Positions 35,658-48,937 of a DNA stretch of 64,000 bases are shown here, in pieces. This DNA comes from Amblyornis subalaris (Eukaryota > Chordata > Aves > Passeriformes > Ptilonorhynchidae). The DNA lies in the NCBI GenBank assembly GCA_018881555.1, contig JACAXG010000164.1, positions 1,115,747-1,179,746 of the forward strand, read 5' to 3'. Positions within the stretch are counted from its first letter, which is position 1. Each line of letters begins with the position of its first letter. The position numbers and the translations under genes are program-made. The notes beneath the pieces were generated by a model. That model saw nothing but the letters and a program-made list of their open reading frames with translations, was not told the DNA's origin and ran no database searches.

Positions 35658-35694
35658 AGAAAAAAAAACAAAAACAAACAAACAAACAAACAAA
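35658..35694. repeat. (CAAA)n simple repeat
   Basis: A run of A is followed by about six CAAA units. This is a simple tetranucleotide repeat. Confidence 0.8.
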
Positions 35695-37603
35695 TCCAAC
35701 AATAATAGCTGCTTGAACTATTCAATACTTTACAGTTGATGAACTATTGGTCTTAAAAATATACAAATTTCCTTACAACCAGCACTTGAGATAATCTATG
35801 TATTAAAAAAAATAGCAGAAGGGGTCATTGAAATAGCGGGATCAGACTCAGGAGAACCAGGGACAGGAGACTGCTTGCAAAAAGAGAATTCTAGGATAAC
35901 CTTCTTCTTGTCTAGACATGTTTAACCCTTAGCTACTGTAGATTATAAATTATACTGCTGTGGATGGTTCATTTATGCAGACCATGTGAAAATATAATAA
36001 TTAGGCAATTTTCCCTGACGGGATGATGAACCCTGTACACTTTCAGAATCCAGGTGCTTAATTTAACTCCTTGGGCAGAAATTCTATCAACACGTTGAGA
36101 TCTATGACATGAGAGAATGACCAGGGATGCTCTTCGTGCAGTGAAACTCTCACACTACTGTGGAAAGTGGCACTCATGGGAGGCTTGGGTGACAGATAGT
36201 AGATGCTGCAATTTTGCAAATTCAGTAATACACAGAGCTGCTTTGGTAGGTGGGCGGCTATGTTTCAAATTTAAGTTTAATCTAAACTCAAGAGAGGTAA
36301 AGTACAATTGAAATAATGTTTTTTGATAAAATTAAAAAATATTTGTGATGGTTATTACATACAAAACAGTGTAGATTTATTTTAGAGAAAAATTTGATGA
36401 AAAATCATCTTTAGTGCCTAAGATGATAAAGTTATGAATATATTGGTATTTTTAAGATTTAGGAATAAATCTTAACTGACATCTTAATGAACAGTTCTTA
36501 TATAAACTGTGCAGTATACCTGCTTGTTCAAAAGGAACTCTGTATATGAGGATAAGAAAAGCAATAAAGAAGGTTGAGAGATTAAAGCCCACCACTTTAC
36601 AGGTCTGGAATATTTATCTTCTTATTCTGTTTTTAATTCATCTGACCATCTTCTTTCTGTCTCGCCCATTTGGCATACACTTTTTGTCTGACCTTACTGT
36701 CTGGAGATCATCTCAAAATGACAACTGAAAACACAGCATGATACACAGTATGCATCTCCTAGCTTACCACACTTAAAAGAAAACAAAATAAATAAATAGC
36801 GAAGACACAGGAGTCAAGATCTCCTCGCAATCACTTTTACAGCAGAAAAGAATAAAACTGTGACATTTTCTATGTCTCATTAGAGAATCCCATATAGAAA
36901 AAAACCCAAAAACATACTCATGTCACATCCACACATGACTGACTATTTCACTTCTTTATAAATGAACTGCATGCCTAAGGATAAGATTCTCCACTAGCAC
37001 CGTGCACAGACCATTACACCTCTACAAAGTCAAAGAAGGTTTTTTAAAAAAAAACCCCAGTCTATATACAGTACAGTTATACTAATAAATACTTTGTCAC
37101 GGAGATGTTAATAACTGCCTGTAATAGTTTCACTGATATTCATTTATAATCCACTTCCATTTATCGGCAAAAAAAACCCCAATTTCAGCATTGGTATTAC
37201 ATGAAAGTGTATTTTTTATCAATATAAAGTTAAAAAGTCATTCTTGGAACAAATTACCAACCTTGCCTGTTTTACTGGTGTCTATAGTTGCTATTTGCTT
37301 TACTTAGGGTTGTAAAAAACAGAATTCTGTTCTACAGCAAGAAGGATGCTGCTATCACCTATGAGTTGAGCACACTGCTTAGAAAAGAATTACACATTTC
37401 AATACAGAACCAAGAGAAATTTACAATTTGTTAAGAGATTGCTGATGCTTGAGTAAGCACATTGTTTTGTTTAGCTTTACTATTTCAATAGCAATTTCAG
37501 TATCTATTTATAGATTTTCTCACCTTTAAACAACTGACTTCATTTCTTCTTTTAAGTTGATTATTTTTTTATACAGACATGCTGCTTGTTTTAAATAGGT
37601 ATC

Positions 37604-37622
37604 TTTTTTTTTTTTTTTTTTT
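37604..37622. repeat. T19 homopolymer
   Basis: The longest homopolymer seen in the window, followed by CCCC. Confidence 0.85.
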
Positions 37623-38490
37623 CCCCTAATAAACGAGTAAAACTCATTTGGGTCATATCTCTTAGACTTTCTTAAAAACAAAACCAAGGAAGAGAATTTG
37701 CTCCTAGATCAGTCTAACACAGCTAAACATACAACATTAGAATACAAATCAAATGTGTACACACATGGATCTTAATTGGTCTAGCAGATTCTCAAACTGT
37801 TCCTTTACAGCTGTTGAAGAAATAAAATAAATTAGCCACAAAGCTTTATCTGAACAGCCAGAATAGGTTTTCCCTCTCTATTCTTCCTCCTATTTTAAGT
37901 CATTCACTTTTTTAAGGTCTGATCTTCCCAGCCAGAGAGCTTGGAGAGATTCATCAAACATGGCACAGGTTTCTAAAACATCCCTGTAACTACTGACAAC
38001 CGTCTCCCATCTGAGGACTTCTCACTAGCCAAATTTTCAATTTCCTCAGGAGCACATTTTCATAATCAACCCTCACATCCCTGTTTAAACTTGCCATCTC
38101 ACTGTCTGCCACTAAAAAAACATATAGTTCCAACCCAGGCAGCAATACTGGGGCACAGGTAAGTGAAAATATGAAGCCACATGTTCCTCTCAGACACAGA
38201 AAGAAAGCTTCACTGATGTGACTCCAAGAAAATCTGACTCTAATTTTCACTGGAGTTTTACCACTCCCAGAGAGTGAGGTGATACATGAAACATCTTAAA
38301 TGTTGCACTTTATCCCTCTAACATTGCACTTTGTAACAAACTTTTTGTCCTTTCTCTCCATGCCAGCATTCACAACAGGTTATTCTGGCACATGTAGCTT
38401 TAGAAAGACACTACAAAACTTGCCTGCTAGTCCCACCCTTTTCTTTCAACAGAATTTTCAAAAACATGTTTACAACTGGGCACTGATGGC

Positions 38491-38575
38491 TGTGGTGGGT
38501 TAACCCTGTCTGGACAACATGTACCCACCCAAATGCTCTACCACTCTGCTCTTCAGCAGGATGAGGGGAGAAAAC
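38491..38575 (+). mobile_element. Truncated ERVL-type LTR (5' end)
   Basis: Starts TGTGGTGGGTTAACCCTG and continues TCTGGACAAC, CCACCCAAATGCTCTACCAC and CTCTTCAGCAGGATGAGGGG. These words, in this order, match the 5' end of an LTR family very common in neoavian genomes (class III/ERVL type) as I remember it. After about 85 bp the similarity fades, so either the rest is deleted or decayed. No internal retroviral region is present. The short minus frame 38411-38602 is a shadow over this fragment. Confidence 0.8.
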
Positions 38576-39451
38576 AAGAAATCCAGTCTCAGCCAGGCCC
38601 AATACAATGACTCTTAAGGAAAAGGTGAATTTCTTACTATGCTACCTAAGAGAGCTTAATAAAACTAAGCCTGCCCATTTATGCAAGTAACATGCTATAT
38701 AGCCAGATGTCATACAAAACAAGACTAAAAAAAAGAACAAGAAAAAATTTTTCAGCAAACTACTGCAGCACAATTTGGCTAAACCAAAAGTTATTCTACA
38801 GCACAGTCAGAGATCAGAGACATGAAAGCAGTTTTATTCTGATCGATACTGATATGGTTCACAGAATCACAGCAGAAAGCAGAGTCCGCTATCGGCCAAA
38901 GAAATCTGACCTCCAGGGCTGGGATCCTATCATGTTTGAGACCCAAACAGAACCAAAATATTGTTCACTCACAAATTAATCATTGCCACTCTCAAAGCTG
39001 CCTTCTAAGGAAAGGGGTGAACGAATTAGCAAGAGGACTAACTTCAAAGGGTCCTTTACAGAGAAGACACATGTAAATAGCAGTGCTTTGATCAACAGTG
39101 TCCATCACCTGCCTTTTCCCCAACACAGATCTACTATTTGTCCTTAAAATAAAACTACAGTAAATTCTAGAATAGGCATCTGCTCTATATATTGGTCATT
39201 GGGTTGAAATACACCTGGGTAAGCTTTTGAAATTTGCATTACCTAAAAAATGGACTATGACTTTAGGTTGAGAAACATTTTGTCTTTAACAAGATCTTAT
39301 ACTGACGGAGTTTAATTCCCATTAAGTCCGTCTTATTTTTTAAAATACAGATGCTAATGACACTGTTACTGGAGAGCTAAAACTTCATGTTTTTTCATGG
39401 GCTATTTCCCACATATCTGGAGCCATTCCTTCACAGTTTACAGACTACACC

Positions 39452-39473
39452 TATTGTCTACGTATAGACAATA
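39452..39473 (+). repeat. Perfect 9-bp hairpin
   Basis: TATTGTCTA (39452-39460) and TAGACAATA (39465-39473) pair across the loop CGTA. Confidence 0.85.
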
Positions 39474-39485
39474 TGTTATAATCAG

Positions 39486-39600
39486 GAATAAAAACCCCAA
39501 ATCAAACCAAAAATAACAACAACAAAAAAAAACCCAGCCACAAAACCCCCCAAACACTCCAAAACATAACAAAGAAAACAACCAACCAATCAACTCTCCC
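39486..39600. repeat. A/C-rich low-complexity tract
   Basis: Almost no G or T for about 110 bp, with words such as AAAACCCC, CAACAACA and ACCAACCAAT. There is no fixed period. Confidence 0.75.
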
Positions 39601-42600
39601 ACAAAAAATGTATGTGGGACTAATGAAAACTATTTTCTTTTCTGNACTCTACTAACTCTGTAGGATTCCACCTCTCTGGGCCTGTTTCCAGTCACTGTGC
39701 ATGGAGGCCATCTTGACTAAATGATTCTAGCTGATAAGAGCATGATAATAGTTGACTCCTACATCATTACGCAATGTGCTGTGCAGTGAAGGGGATACAG
39801 GAAAGCACTGCCTCTTCCGTCAGGCCAGATTTTTAGAGGCATGCCACTTAGAAAAAAGGGTCTTGAACCCTGCAAGCAGCAGAAAGCTCAGTTTCACTGT
39901 TCAATGCAAGATAGNAGAGATACTAATCTAACTCTTATCACCAGTGGGTATGGCACACACCCAGGAGGAGGCAATAAATCAGATGAACAACCACTGCTAA
40001 TTCAGGCATGATTATCTCAGCAATTATACCATATTCTCCTACTCCACCTTAAAGATGAAGTCTCAAGCCATTGCGGAGGTAGACAGTACAGACAGAGAAA
40101 AGTTGTGTGTGATTGCTTAGAAACTTCCCACGAGAAATATCTTCTTCAAAGAAAAAGAGGGTTTCTCAAGGGAATTTGTGGGTATAATAGCATACTTTGT
40201 CCAGCATGGCACCCTGTATCTACTAGGAAAGCCTGACTTGCTACTGTCTTGATCATTGTGTAGTGATCTGTACCTGGAAAAAATAAGCATAAAATGTTGT
40301 TTTCTTCTAGTTCAGTAGCATTTTTACACTCACATTACACCACGGTAAATGATTACACACATTGCAAGACAGTCAAAGTCGGGTTTGAAAGGCATTACTT
40401 TTTACCTGTCCTTCACTGTTTCTCAGCAAAACACAAGTATAAAAATGATGCCAACTGCCAGCCGTAAGAGTCACTTGGCTCCATCCGAGAATTTCAAAGC
40501 ATTTTCCAAACAACCAATTCCCTCCACCTTCACACAAAGAAAACAAAATACTCTATATTAGGGTATAGTCAAGCAAACAAGCCACAAAAAAAGTCCCCTA
40601 AGGTCAACTGAAGAAACTCGTATGTCTCCAACAGATTTTATTCCCAATCCCCTGCCCTAACCCTTATGCTACATCTGTACTTTGTAATGGCATTTTCCAT
40701 AAAGGCCCTAATTTCATTTTCTATGTATGGTGGTTGNTCCATCTCTCCTTTTCTTCAGGCCATAAGAAGGCTGAATTTTCCTCTCATACAAACGCCTGTT
40801 TTTTTCTGACATGCTGATGTTCATGTAGATACTGGTTTGCAATTCTTTCCTTTTCCTCACAGTGGGTGAAGCTTAAGTTGTCTTTATGTTGAATGATAGG
40901 ATAAACACAAAAGCAGAAAGAAATAAGCAAGATGAAAAAGAGCAAGATAAGCAACAGCAAGAAGTTTCACAAATCTCCTCAACCGATGATGCTCTGCTGT
41001 GACAAATCAGGCTTGTATAGATTCTGTCATAAGCTAGCAAAAAGACAATACAACTTTTAAAGGTCATCCCTGTTTTCAAAACTCTGCATTAAAACAAGAT
41101 GTTGCCTTTAATTTTATTTTTCTGGCCAACAACTGTGTTCTTCTTCCCTTTTGCAAATGCTGACATGAGTCAGGTGCTTGTGAAACACAGTTGCCACTCA
41201 AGGAATTCTTAGGGTAGCTAAGTTTCATAACAGATACAAACACCAGCTAAGAAAGCAACAGCACTTCTGCTATGAGATGGTGCCATTTATTTCATGGGAC
41301 CAATCGGACCATAGTTTTCTCTAAGAAACCAGTTGAAATTCCCAATCCTTTTCAGAGAAAAGGTGATGCTCAGCTTTCAGACATGCTTATATTCAGCTAC
41401 ATGTGAATTAAGAACTTACCAATGCATAATTACCCCTGCAATAGGTGCCTTCCCAGTAGGTACTTCTTTTTAAGTCACATTAATTATCAGGCCCAAGTAT
41501 GGCACTAGCTAATCATATCACAGGTTATGTAATTTCATCATAAAAGTCCTCCCTAAAAACATGGTACACATGTTTACAAAGTGATTTTAAAAGTTTAATT
41601 CCAGTGTTGTAGCAGTAAGTGCAGACTAAAACAGATTTAAGTATTTTCCATATGTCTCACGGGAACTCATCTTAGAATTTCCTCCTCTAAGAGACCTTAG
41701 CAGACAACCATTTTTCTATGCTCAATGCCATTTATTGCAGTAAACTAGTGCTTGCTCATAACTGTTACATGGGCATAATGTAGATGTGAGGATCTACATC
41801 CTTAACTCCCTTCCTCACTTCCTCTTCCACCAAGCTGCCAGCATCAGGAAATTCAAACATAACAATTATGACACTTAGCACCAAAAACATGTTGCTATGA
41901 CCCTACTATTTTCTTCAGATACAATGAACAAGTAAGCACTTTGCAAGAGAGAAAGCTGAACTGGATCTCAGCATAGCACAAAAAACATACCATGTTGAGA
42001 TGTGTGTGCAATCAGTCAGCCATACAGGGACTTAAACTAGAAGTGGTCTTATTATGCAAACAGTAGTCTCTGGTATGCAAATAAATACAAACAAAGCAAA
42101 ACACGGGACTCTTGAATAATACCAGCTGCTGCTGGCCGTCGAGAAATCATTTCTTATAATCACTTAAAAATAAACAAGACACACACCCCCATTTTAAACA
42201 TGATCATCATACATTCACNTAAAGCGACTGCAGATATGACAGGAGTGTTTTCAAAATCCAAAAGTCTGTGACAATTTCTGGCCCTCTAAGAGCAGACATT
42301 CTAATTAATCTACCTATCTTGCAACTCGGCCACCAGCACCAGCACAGCAACATACTTTCATCAGGGTTACACAATTTAATTGCATAAACCAGTTTACAAA
42401 AACAGAGCAACTTAATATACATGAGAGTAAACTTGTAGCAGAGGACAGACCCAGATGACAAACCCAAAGGACAGACAAAAGATGGAAACCGCAGTTTTTG
42501 AAGCATTATTAGCAGCCTTCACTTACTTTTCCCCCTCACTCCCTACTAAAACAACGAAGAATAGAAGAGGAATACATGTAGTTTTGAGAACAGCCAGGAG

Positions 42601-44324
42601 CCAGTACCGAAGAAGAGACTCTAAGTCCCCTTTTGTTTTAGAGTTCTTGCAGCAGCGATACTGAATCTGCATTACAATGCTTTGCCTCTGGGCAGCAGCA
42701 ATACCATAGTATACTACATTAACTATAAATGTTTAATCACTGCCTATGATCTCAGCACAGTCCACCAGTTTCATTTTGTGAGCATGGGCCAAGCTGTGCA
42801 GAAATATCCTAAATCAAGGTTTAACAGCATCAGTTAGAAATTATTCTGGCTGTGAATCCTCTTATCTCCTCTTATTCATACTACCCAGCTCTGAAGGCAG
42901 ACTGCTTTTCTAGCACAACTGTTTTACCTAAAGATGTACCCCACAATGCAGAGCACGTAGACAAGCAAATTAACTCCCAGTCACATTAATGTTATCTAGA
43001 CTTCAGTGATATCCACACTCCTAAAAGCTACAAAGCCAGCTGTCTGTTTTCTCTGAAGCTTAAAAGTCATAGTAGGGCTCAGAAAAAGTGAGAAAATAAG
43101 ATTGATCAAGTTCATTTCAATAATGCTGGTTTGCATAAAAAGAGGCTTTCTAGCAAGGAAGTAAAAAAGAGGTCTTTTCTTATTCACTGGAAGAAAAGGA
43201 AAAACTGGAAACAAGGCAGGATATAATGGGAAGTCCATTATATTATATGTTAAACTAAATTCTCAGGGCCCTGGGGCATAAATCGTCTAAATATGTAACA
43301 AACTGATATTCAACATCCTGTAGGCTAATTATGAGCAACTGCACTAGCAATCCTGAGTGAACTATTCACCTTCTTCATTGACAGAAATGCACTGGCATAA
43401 CCTGACTTTAATAAAGGATTGATATCTCCAACATTGTGTTTTAATGAGTTCTGATTTGATATTAGTAACAGCTTGCCCCATATTAGTGTACTGGTGATGG
43501 CCTCCTACAGTTTCTCTTTGAAAAAGAAACTAAATTAGGATCATAGAACAACAGATTTTGTAAACTCTAGTGAATAATCTGAAAGACTAGCACTGATCTA
43601 TAAGAAGGCTATAGGACATTAATACAAGGATAATTTTATGGCTCAGGAGTTACATAATTAAGTCTGTGCCTGTGAAATGTGTGCTAGGTATTAGCACGTG
43701 TTTATATTTCAGACAGTTAACTGGATTTGCAAAATATAGCAAAACTACACAGCCCTTCATCAGGTAATGCTATTTTCTTGGTACTTCAGTGGATGATTCT
43801 GCTGTGCATTTCTGCTGTTCTTTTAGTAGCCATTTAGTTACTTTACCTGAATTTGAAGGAGATACCATTCTGCAACCATTGCATGATATTTAGAAAATTA
43901 CTGCATCATGAAGCCCCATTGCTTCAGCTGAGGCTACAATGTACTTTTCAGAAGTGTCCTTTTAGTTGCTTCCCCAAACAAGTACCCCAGCTCTGATCAG
44001 CTGCTTTCAGACAAGAAACTACCTTATTCTAAAGAACGGTTTATGATTCTTTGGCTATGTAGCATTCCACTCTAACAAAATGGAGTTGCAAGAGGTTGTA
44101 CTGGTAGAAGGCACAGCGATCCCTTCTCTAAACCAGCAAGAGAAAGCTACTCAGGTATCTTGTGTGTAGAATTACTACCTTTATTTAAAAATCTCTCCCA
44201 TTTACTGCAGGCCTTATATTGGCTTATTCCACTAATTTTTGTCTTACATTCCACAAAACAGTTTGAGATTTGTACATTCCCTTTTGCCTATTGCTTTAGT
44301 AATATCTATCTTCCCTTTCAAAGT

Positions 44325-44456
44325 AAAAAAAAACCAAAGAATCAAACTAACAACACCCCCCCCCCAAAAATAGCCAAATGCTCCCCTCCCCTTAGATACC
44401 TGCTTAGATACCCCCCCTTCTTACCTCTCTTATTTTCAAAGAAAAAAAAAAAAAAA
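44325..44456. repeat. C10, C7 and A15 homopolymer-rich stretch
   Basis: C10 at 44356-44365, C7 at 44411-44417 and A15 at 44442-44456, embedded in A/C-rich sequence. The C runs make the complementary strand G-rich. Confidence 0.8.
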
Positions 44457-47400
44457 TCTTTGGGGAGTCAGTAAGAAAACCTTGCAGTGTTTGTCTGCTT
44501 TCAAACATCATGCACCCTGTATAACAGGTCAAGCTTTTAACTTAGTTCTGCACTCTGCTCATCGTAGCAAAACAAAAAGATGAGGCCCAGATTCCAGCTC
44601 CAAAAAAAAAACATTGATGCATTTTGGAAGCCCACTCTTCTCACCTCTTCGTTCCACTGAAAGCAAGGGGCATACCTATTTTGATATTGTTGTCGTGAAG
44701 NGCTCATTAAATTATTGCTCATAGCAGGGGGCAAGGATACTTTTGACTAAATCTGTTAGCCAGCCTCCTGCAGTGACTCTCCTCTGGATTCCCCAGCAGG
44801 CGTCTCTTTGATGTGCTTATACTAAATGGAATACAACCGGGAGAAATCAGAAAGGGCAATGTTGACAACTGTCATAGCAGGTTACAGCTTGAATGGCAAC
44901 TGAGCAGAAGGTCTCTCTCTCTCCGTCGCTCTCATACCTCAGATCTCCTTAGCATCATTTCTGGTAGGCATCCAATCTCCATTAGCAAGAGTTTCTGGAA
45001 AATTGCATTTCTCCCTAAATTCTCTCTCTCTGCTGTAAATGTAATGCACTGTTCCAGGCCACCAGGTCTTCTAGATTAAATGGGTTTGCAATTCTAACAG
45101 CATATCCACTGTGATAGGCAAAGTGCCAAGATATAATTGGTGATACATAGCAGAAATTACAAGCAATATTAATGGAGGATATATTTCAAGGAAAAACCTA
45201 TTTTCATTCCAGAAGCATTTTTATGCCATTAGGTAAAGGGCAAAAAAGTTAATGCTACTAAATACGGTATAATTCCTCAGCAACCATTTTTATCTGATGA
45301 ATGCTATATATTTATGCCGTACTGCAAATTGCCTCACAAATTATCTCATTTCGTCAGCACTAGAAAATTCAAAATATATGACAACTTTAAAATATCCACT
45401 AATAGCTGATAGTTTTGCATGCTACTTCATATATTGTGAAAGCACATGTTTTTGAAATAAAATTTTCTATGCATTAAAAAACACACACACAGTAATTTAG
45501 TTGGTAATAATAACTGTAAATTCCTCCAAAGTCAGAAAATTTATATCTCATCCCTGTTTCAAGCATTTCAATATCTAGTAATGTTTTCAGCTCTTGTTAA
45601 AGTATTCCTTTGCATTATCAACCTATAAGACGAAGGCTTAAAATCCTTAAAGGCTTAAAACTGTTAAAAACAGTTAAGACACATAACAAAAGCTGTTTGA
45701 AGGCTAAATACAAGAATCAAGGAAATCAAAGAAAGAAAAGTTAAAGAAAAACAGATTTCACACACAAAAACCCCCCCACAGTCTAGTAAGATGAAAGGCA
45801 AAAGCTGCTTGATTTGAGATTTCACTTTTTCAAATCAGACAAGAAAATTCCTGTTATAGCTGAGGGTGATGCTGCACAATCCAATTTGCTTTTAGGAATC
45901 CTAATTTCTGTGATTCTATGAAAAATACCCACTGAGCTAGTAGGAATTAAAGCACTTCCAACCGAAGGATGCCAAAATGTAAGCTAACACTCTGAGCAAT
46001 AGTAGCTTATTGTGCTCTTGTTCTGAATGACAGTTTGGTGCATGTGTGAGACAAGCCTGAGGCCCAACCAGGACTTCCCACAGAGAGAGGAGGAACAGGC
46101 AGCGTGGTATAAGCCTCACAGCAACACTTTCAAGTGCTGTATTTCAAAAATAAATTTCAGACTGTGCATGGTAGAGAGGACACAGGGACAGAAGGAATAA
46201 ACCCTCCAAAGAACAACATTTTCATTTTTCAAAAACTTTCTGAAATCCATCATTTATAGAGTAACTGAAGAACAAGGATAAAGTANTGATAAACAAAAGC
46301 ATACCAGTGTTGAAATCAGAGCACTGTTAAACTGTGTAAGAGCTTGTGCCAAATTTGAAGAGTAAGAGCAGATTCAATACTTTCCACAAGAACGAATAAT
46401 GACAAACTATCTAGGGATTCAATTTTACTCAACATAAGCAAACATAGAGAAGATGATATCCTTGGACATTGGGGAAATAATTTCAAAATGAGATGTCACA
46501 TACTCTTTGAAGTCATTCCTGTTAATACACCACTGGGTTAATGTCACTGGCCTTAAAAGTTAACTGTCATACTATTTAATTGGAAATTCCAAACTAATCG
46601 AAGTTTTCCTGTCCTGTTCCTGTCCATCAAACCAGTCTAATAGCTACTTTAAGGTTGTCTATGTCTGGCAGACCACTGATGCTGAAAAAACCACTTCACT
46701 GAAATATTTGTGTAATTAATTCTCAAAACAGACTGAAACAACACAAAACAAAAAGTGCAACATAAAGCAATGGTACTTCTCATCTTGACTAGGGACTAGG
46801 GATTAGAACTGCTATATACTTGTATAGGTTCTCAGTATGCACCAACAGACCCCTCCCCCACACCCACAACTCCATCTCCAGCCGTCTGTACTGCACACAG
46901 ATACTGAGTTATGCACTTGGCAGACCAGCACCTGGAGGCACATCTCAAAATTTCCCACTTGCTTTCGACAAAATATTATGCTATCTAGAAAGATGCCAGA
47001 GACAAAAGACTCAGTACTCAAATACATAGAAGTTATTATAAGTGAGAGGAATTGAAAGTCAAAAGGTCTCTGACTTTGAATGCAGGTGATATCAGACTCA
47101 TACACAACTGTCTTTCCAAAATCTGGTGCAACACAATTGCCTTCAGTTTCCCTTAAAGCAACAAAGACATGCTATTTCTCTACCTGCACAACAAAACATT
47201 CCATAAGCATCACCAAGAAAAATGGCTCAGATTATCTACTCCAGAAAGATACTAGTCAGGTGAGACACTGCCTATTCACACTGTCTCAGCGTATGTTCTT
47301 GAAAGGTTCTACAAGCAAATAGTCTGCTGAAAATCTGTTGACTTACAATGATACTTGTTTTCTAAGCATCTCCTTAAATCTCCTATTCCATTCCAAAATG

Positions 47401-47986
47401 TTTTCCCGAAGAAAACAAAAAAAATTACTAAGATACTCCTTCTATTTTCATTCACCATGAAAAGTAAAACCATACTAAGACTTAGATGATTTCCAAGCCA
47501 GGCTTGAGTTTTGTCTCATTCCAGAAGAAANATAAAAAAATAGAAAACAATTCATGTTTTAGCAAAAGTGATTCAAATGTCACATGAAATGTAGATTTTC
47601 CAAATTCTAAATTTTAGTTATTCTTCTTTTACATAAAAATTTACACCACTGAAGCAGAACTTCAGAACCTAAAATCAGCTACCAGCATATATTTACATCA
47701 AAAAGTAACATAAAATCAGTACAAAAGAAATTAAAATAATCATTATAAATAGCAACAAATCTTAAAAAAACCTCACATGATTATGCTTTACTTATATCTT
47801 AAACTTTTTTTCATTGCATAGGTATAGTCACAACCTTCTGAATAGCTTCAATGACTTAAGATTTCAGCATTACACAGAAATGCTAGCAGAAGAAATTGTC
47901 TGAATACTCCTTTATCAATTTAAGAAGAAAATCTTCCAAAACACCCCCACTAGCCTTTTAGATTAAGGTTGCTGGTTGTGTACTGT

Positions 47987-48218
47987 AGAATCATAGCATC
48001 ACAAAATGGTTTGGGTTGGAAGGAACCTTAAAGATCCTCTGTTTCCAACCCTGGAGCCGTGGGCAGGGACACCTCCCACTAGACCATGCAACCTGGCCTT
48101 GAACTCTTCTAGCGATGGGGCATCCACAGTTTCTCTGGGCAACCAGTTCCAATGCCTCACCACCCCCACAATAAAGAATTTCTTCTTAAAAACCAATCTA
48201 AGCTTACTGTTTTCCAGC
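47987..48218 (-). mobile_element. CR1 LINE 3' fragment, antisense
   Basis: On the plus strand the block begins AGAATCATAGCATCACAAAA and continues GGTTTGGGTTGGAAGGAACC and GGGCAGGGACACCTCCCACT. It then runs through CGATGGGGCATCCACAGTTT and the AATAAAGAATTTCTTCTTAA segment; this is the reverse complement of the CR1 3' end. The 5' truncation is near 48218. Opposing small open frames (48006-48251 plus, 47999-48223 minus) are both CR1 sequence. Confidence 0.95.
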
Positions 48219-48882
48219 AGCACTGAGAATCACAGAAATTCCTGTAAGTGAAAGAAGCAACTCTCAACATGTACGTGGTTAACAAAGACAAGAATTAAAA
48301 TATTTTAGGAAAAAAAGTGAGAGAAGAGAGAAAAGAGTAAGGTTGCTTTTAATGCAGCAATGATTTGGAAGGTTGTGACATGCATGAAAATCAAAATAGT
48401 TTCTCAACGCAAGCCAAAGATTGATCTTCTATAAGAAACAATACAAATTTTTATAAGCTGTTATTCATAGAAATAAAACCCACCAAAAATTAAAAATGAC
48501 AAATCTAGCTCTAGTTTTCAAAATCTTGTCTGATTTTGGGAAATCTTTATATCAGCATGTACCAAAAAGTATTTCAGCGCCTTTAGCTGAACAACTTTGT
48601 GATCTGTGCAAGGTAAACAGTTTGCTGCTGGATTTGTTCCTCTTTTTCAATTAGCTTGAAATTGTTTCTGCAATTTGGCCTTGCCNGCAGGTAGATGTCC
48701 TGAATTTTGAGTTAGTATGAAATTCATCTCTTGCAAGATGAATTTCTCTACTATCTGTAGATATATAACCTCTATCATTTTATGAATATCTACCACTTAG
48801 ATAAAGATTTTACCTATTTTAAGTATTTACCCAGTTCTCTCAGAATCAGCCAAAGTTATATCAGAAAGCTAAGTCCAACAGG
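48219..48882. other. Unique A+T-rich non-coding DNA
   Basis: Nothing recognised between the two CR1 fragments apart from short A-rich patches. Confidence 0.5.
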
Positions 48883-48937
48883 NAGTTGGATTAGATCTTC
48901 CATTTGGGTCCCTGCGAACTGTTCTATTCTGTCTATA
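48883..48937 (+). mobile_element. Degraded CR1 LINE 3' end
   Basis: AGTTGGATTAGATCTTCCAT, then GGGTCCCTGCGAACTGTTCT and ATTCTGTCTAT, follow the pattern of the last 55 bp of CR1 (GTTGGACTAGATGATCTC..., GGTCCCTTCCAACC..., ATTCTATGATTC) with many substitutions. It is older than the neighbouring minus-strand copy. Confidence 0.65.

Larger units (their letters stand above)
34801..38490. other. Unique A+T-rich non-coding DNA
   Basis: No exon or RNA gene recognised. A (CAAA)n tract (35658-35694) and a T19 run (37604-37622) are listed separately. Short open frames (36117-36311, 36546-36728 plus; 37990-38250 minus) show no domains. Notably no N occurs between about 34.73 and 39.64 kb. Confidence 0.5.
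38576..47986. other. Unique A+T-rich non-coding DNA
   Basis: No gene, RNA or interspersed repeat recognised. A perfect 9-bp hairpin lies at 39452-39473. An A/C-rich tract lies at 39486-39600, and C10, C7 and A15 runs at 44356-44456. A (CT)-rich patch is near 44911-44935. All open frames are 60-104 codons and domain-free; the 44160-44474 plus frame runs through the C and A homopolymers. Confidence 0.5.

Noticed and set aside
45904..45921. ATTTCTGTGATTCTATGA-like word resembling a CR1 tail
   Set aside because: Only the short tail word matches; no upstream CR1 body is visible.
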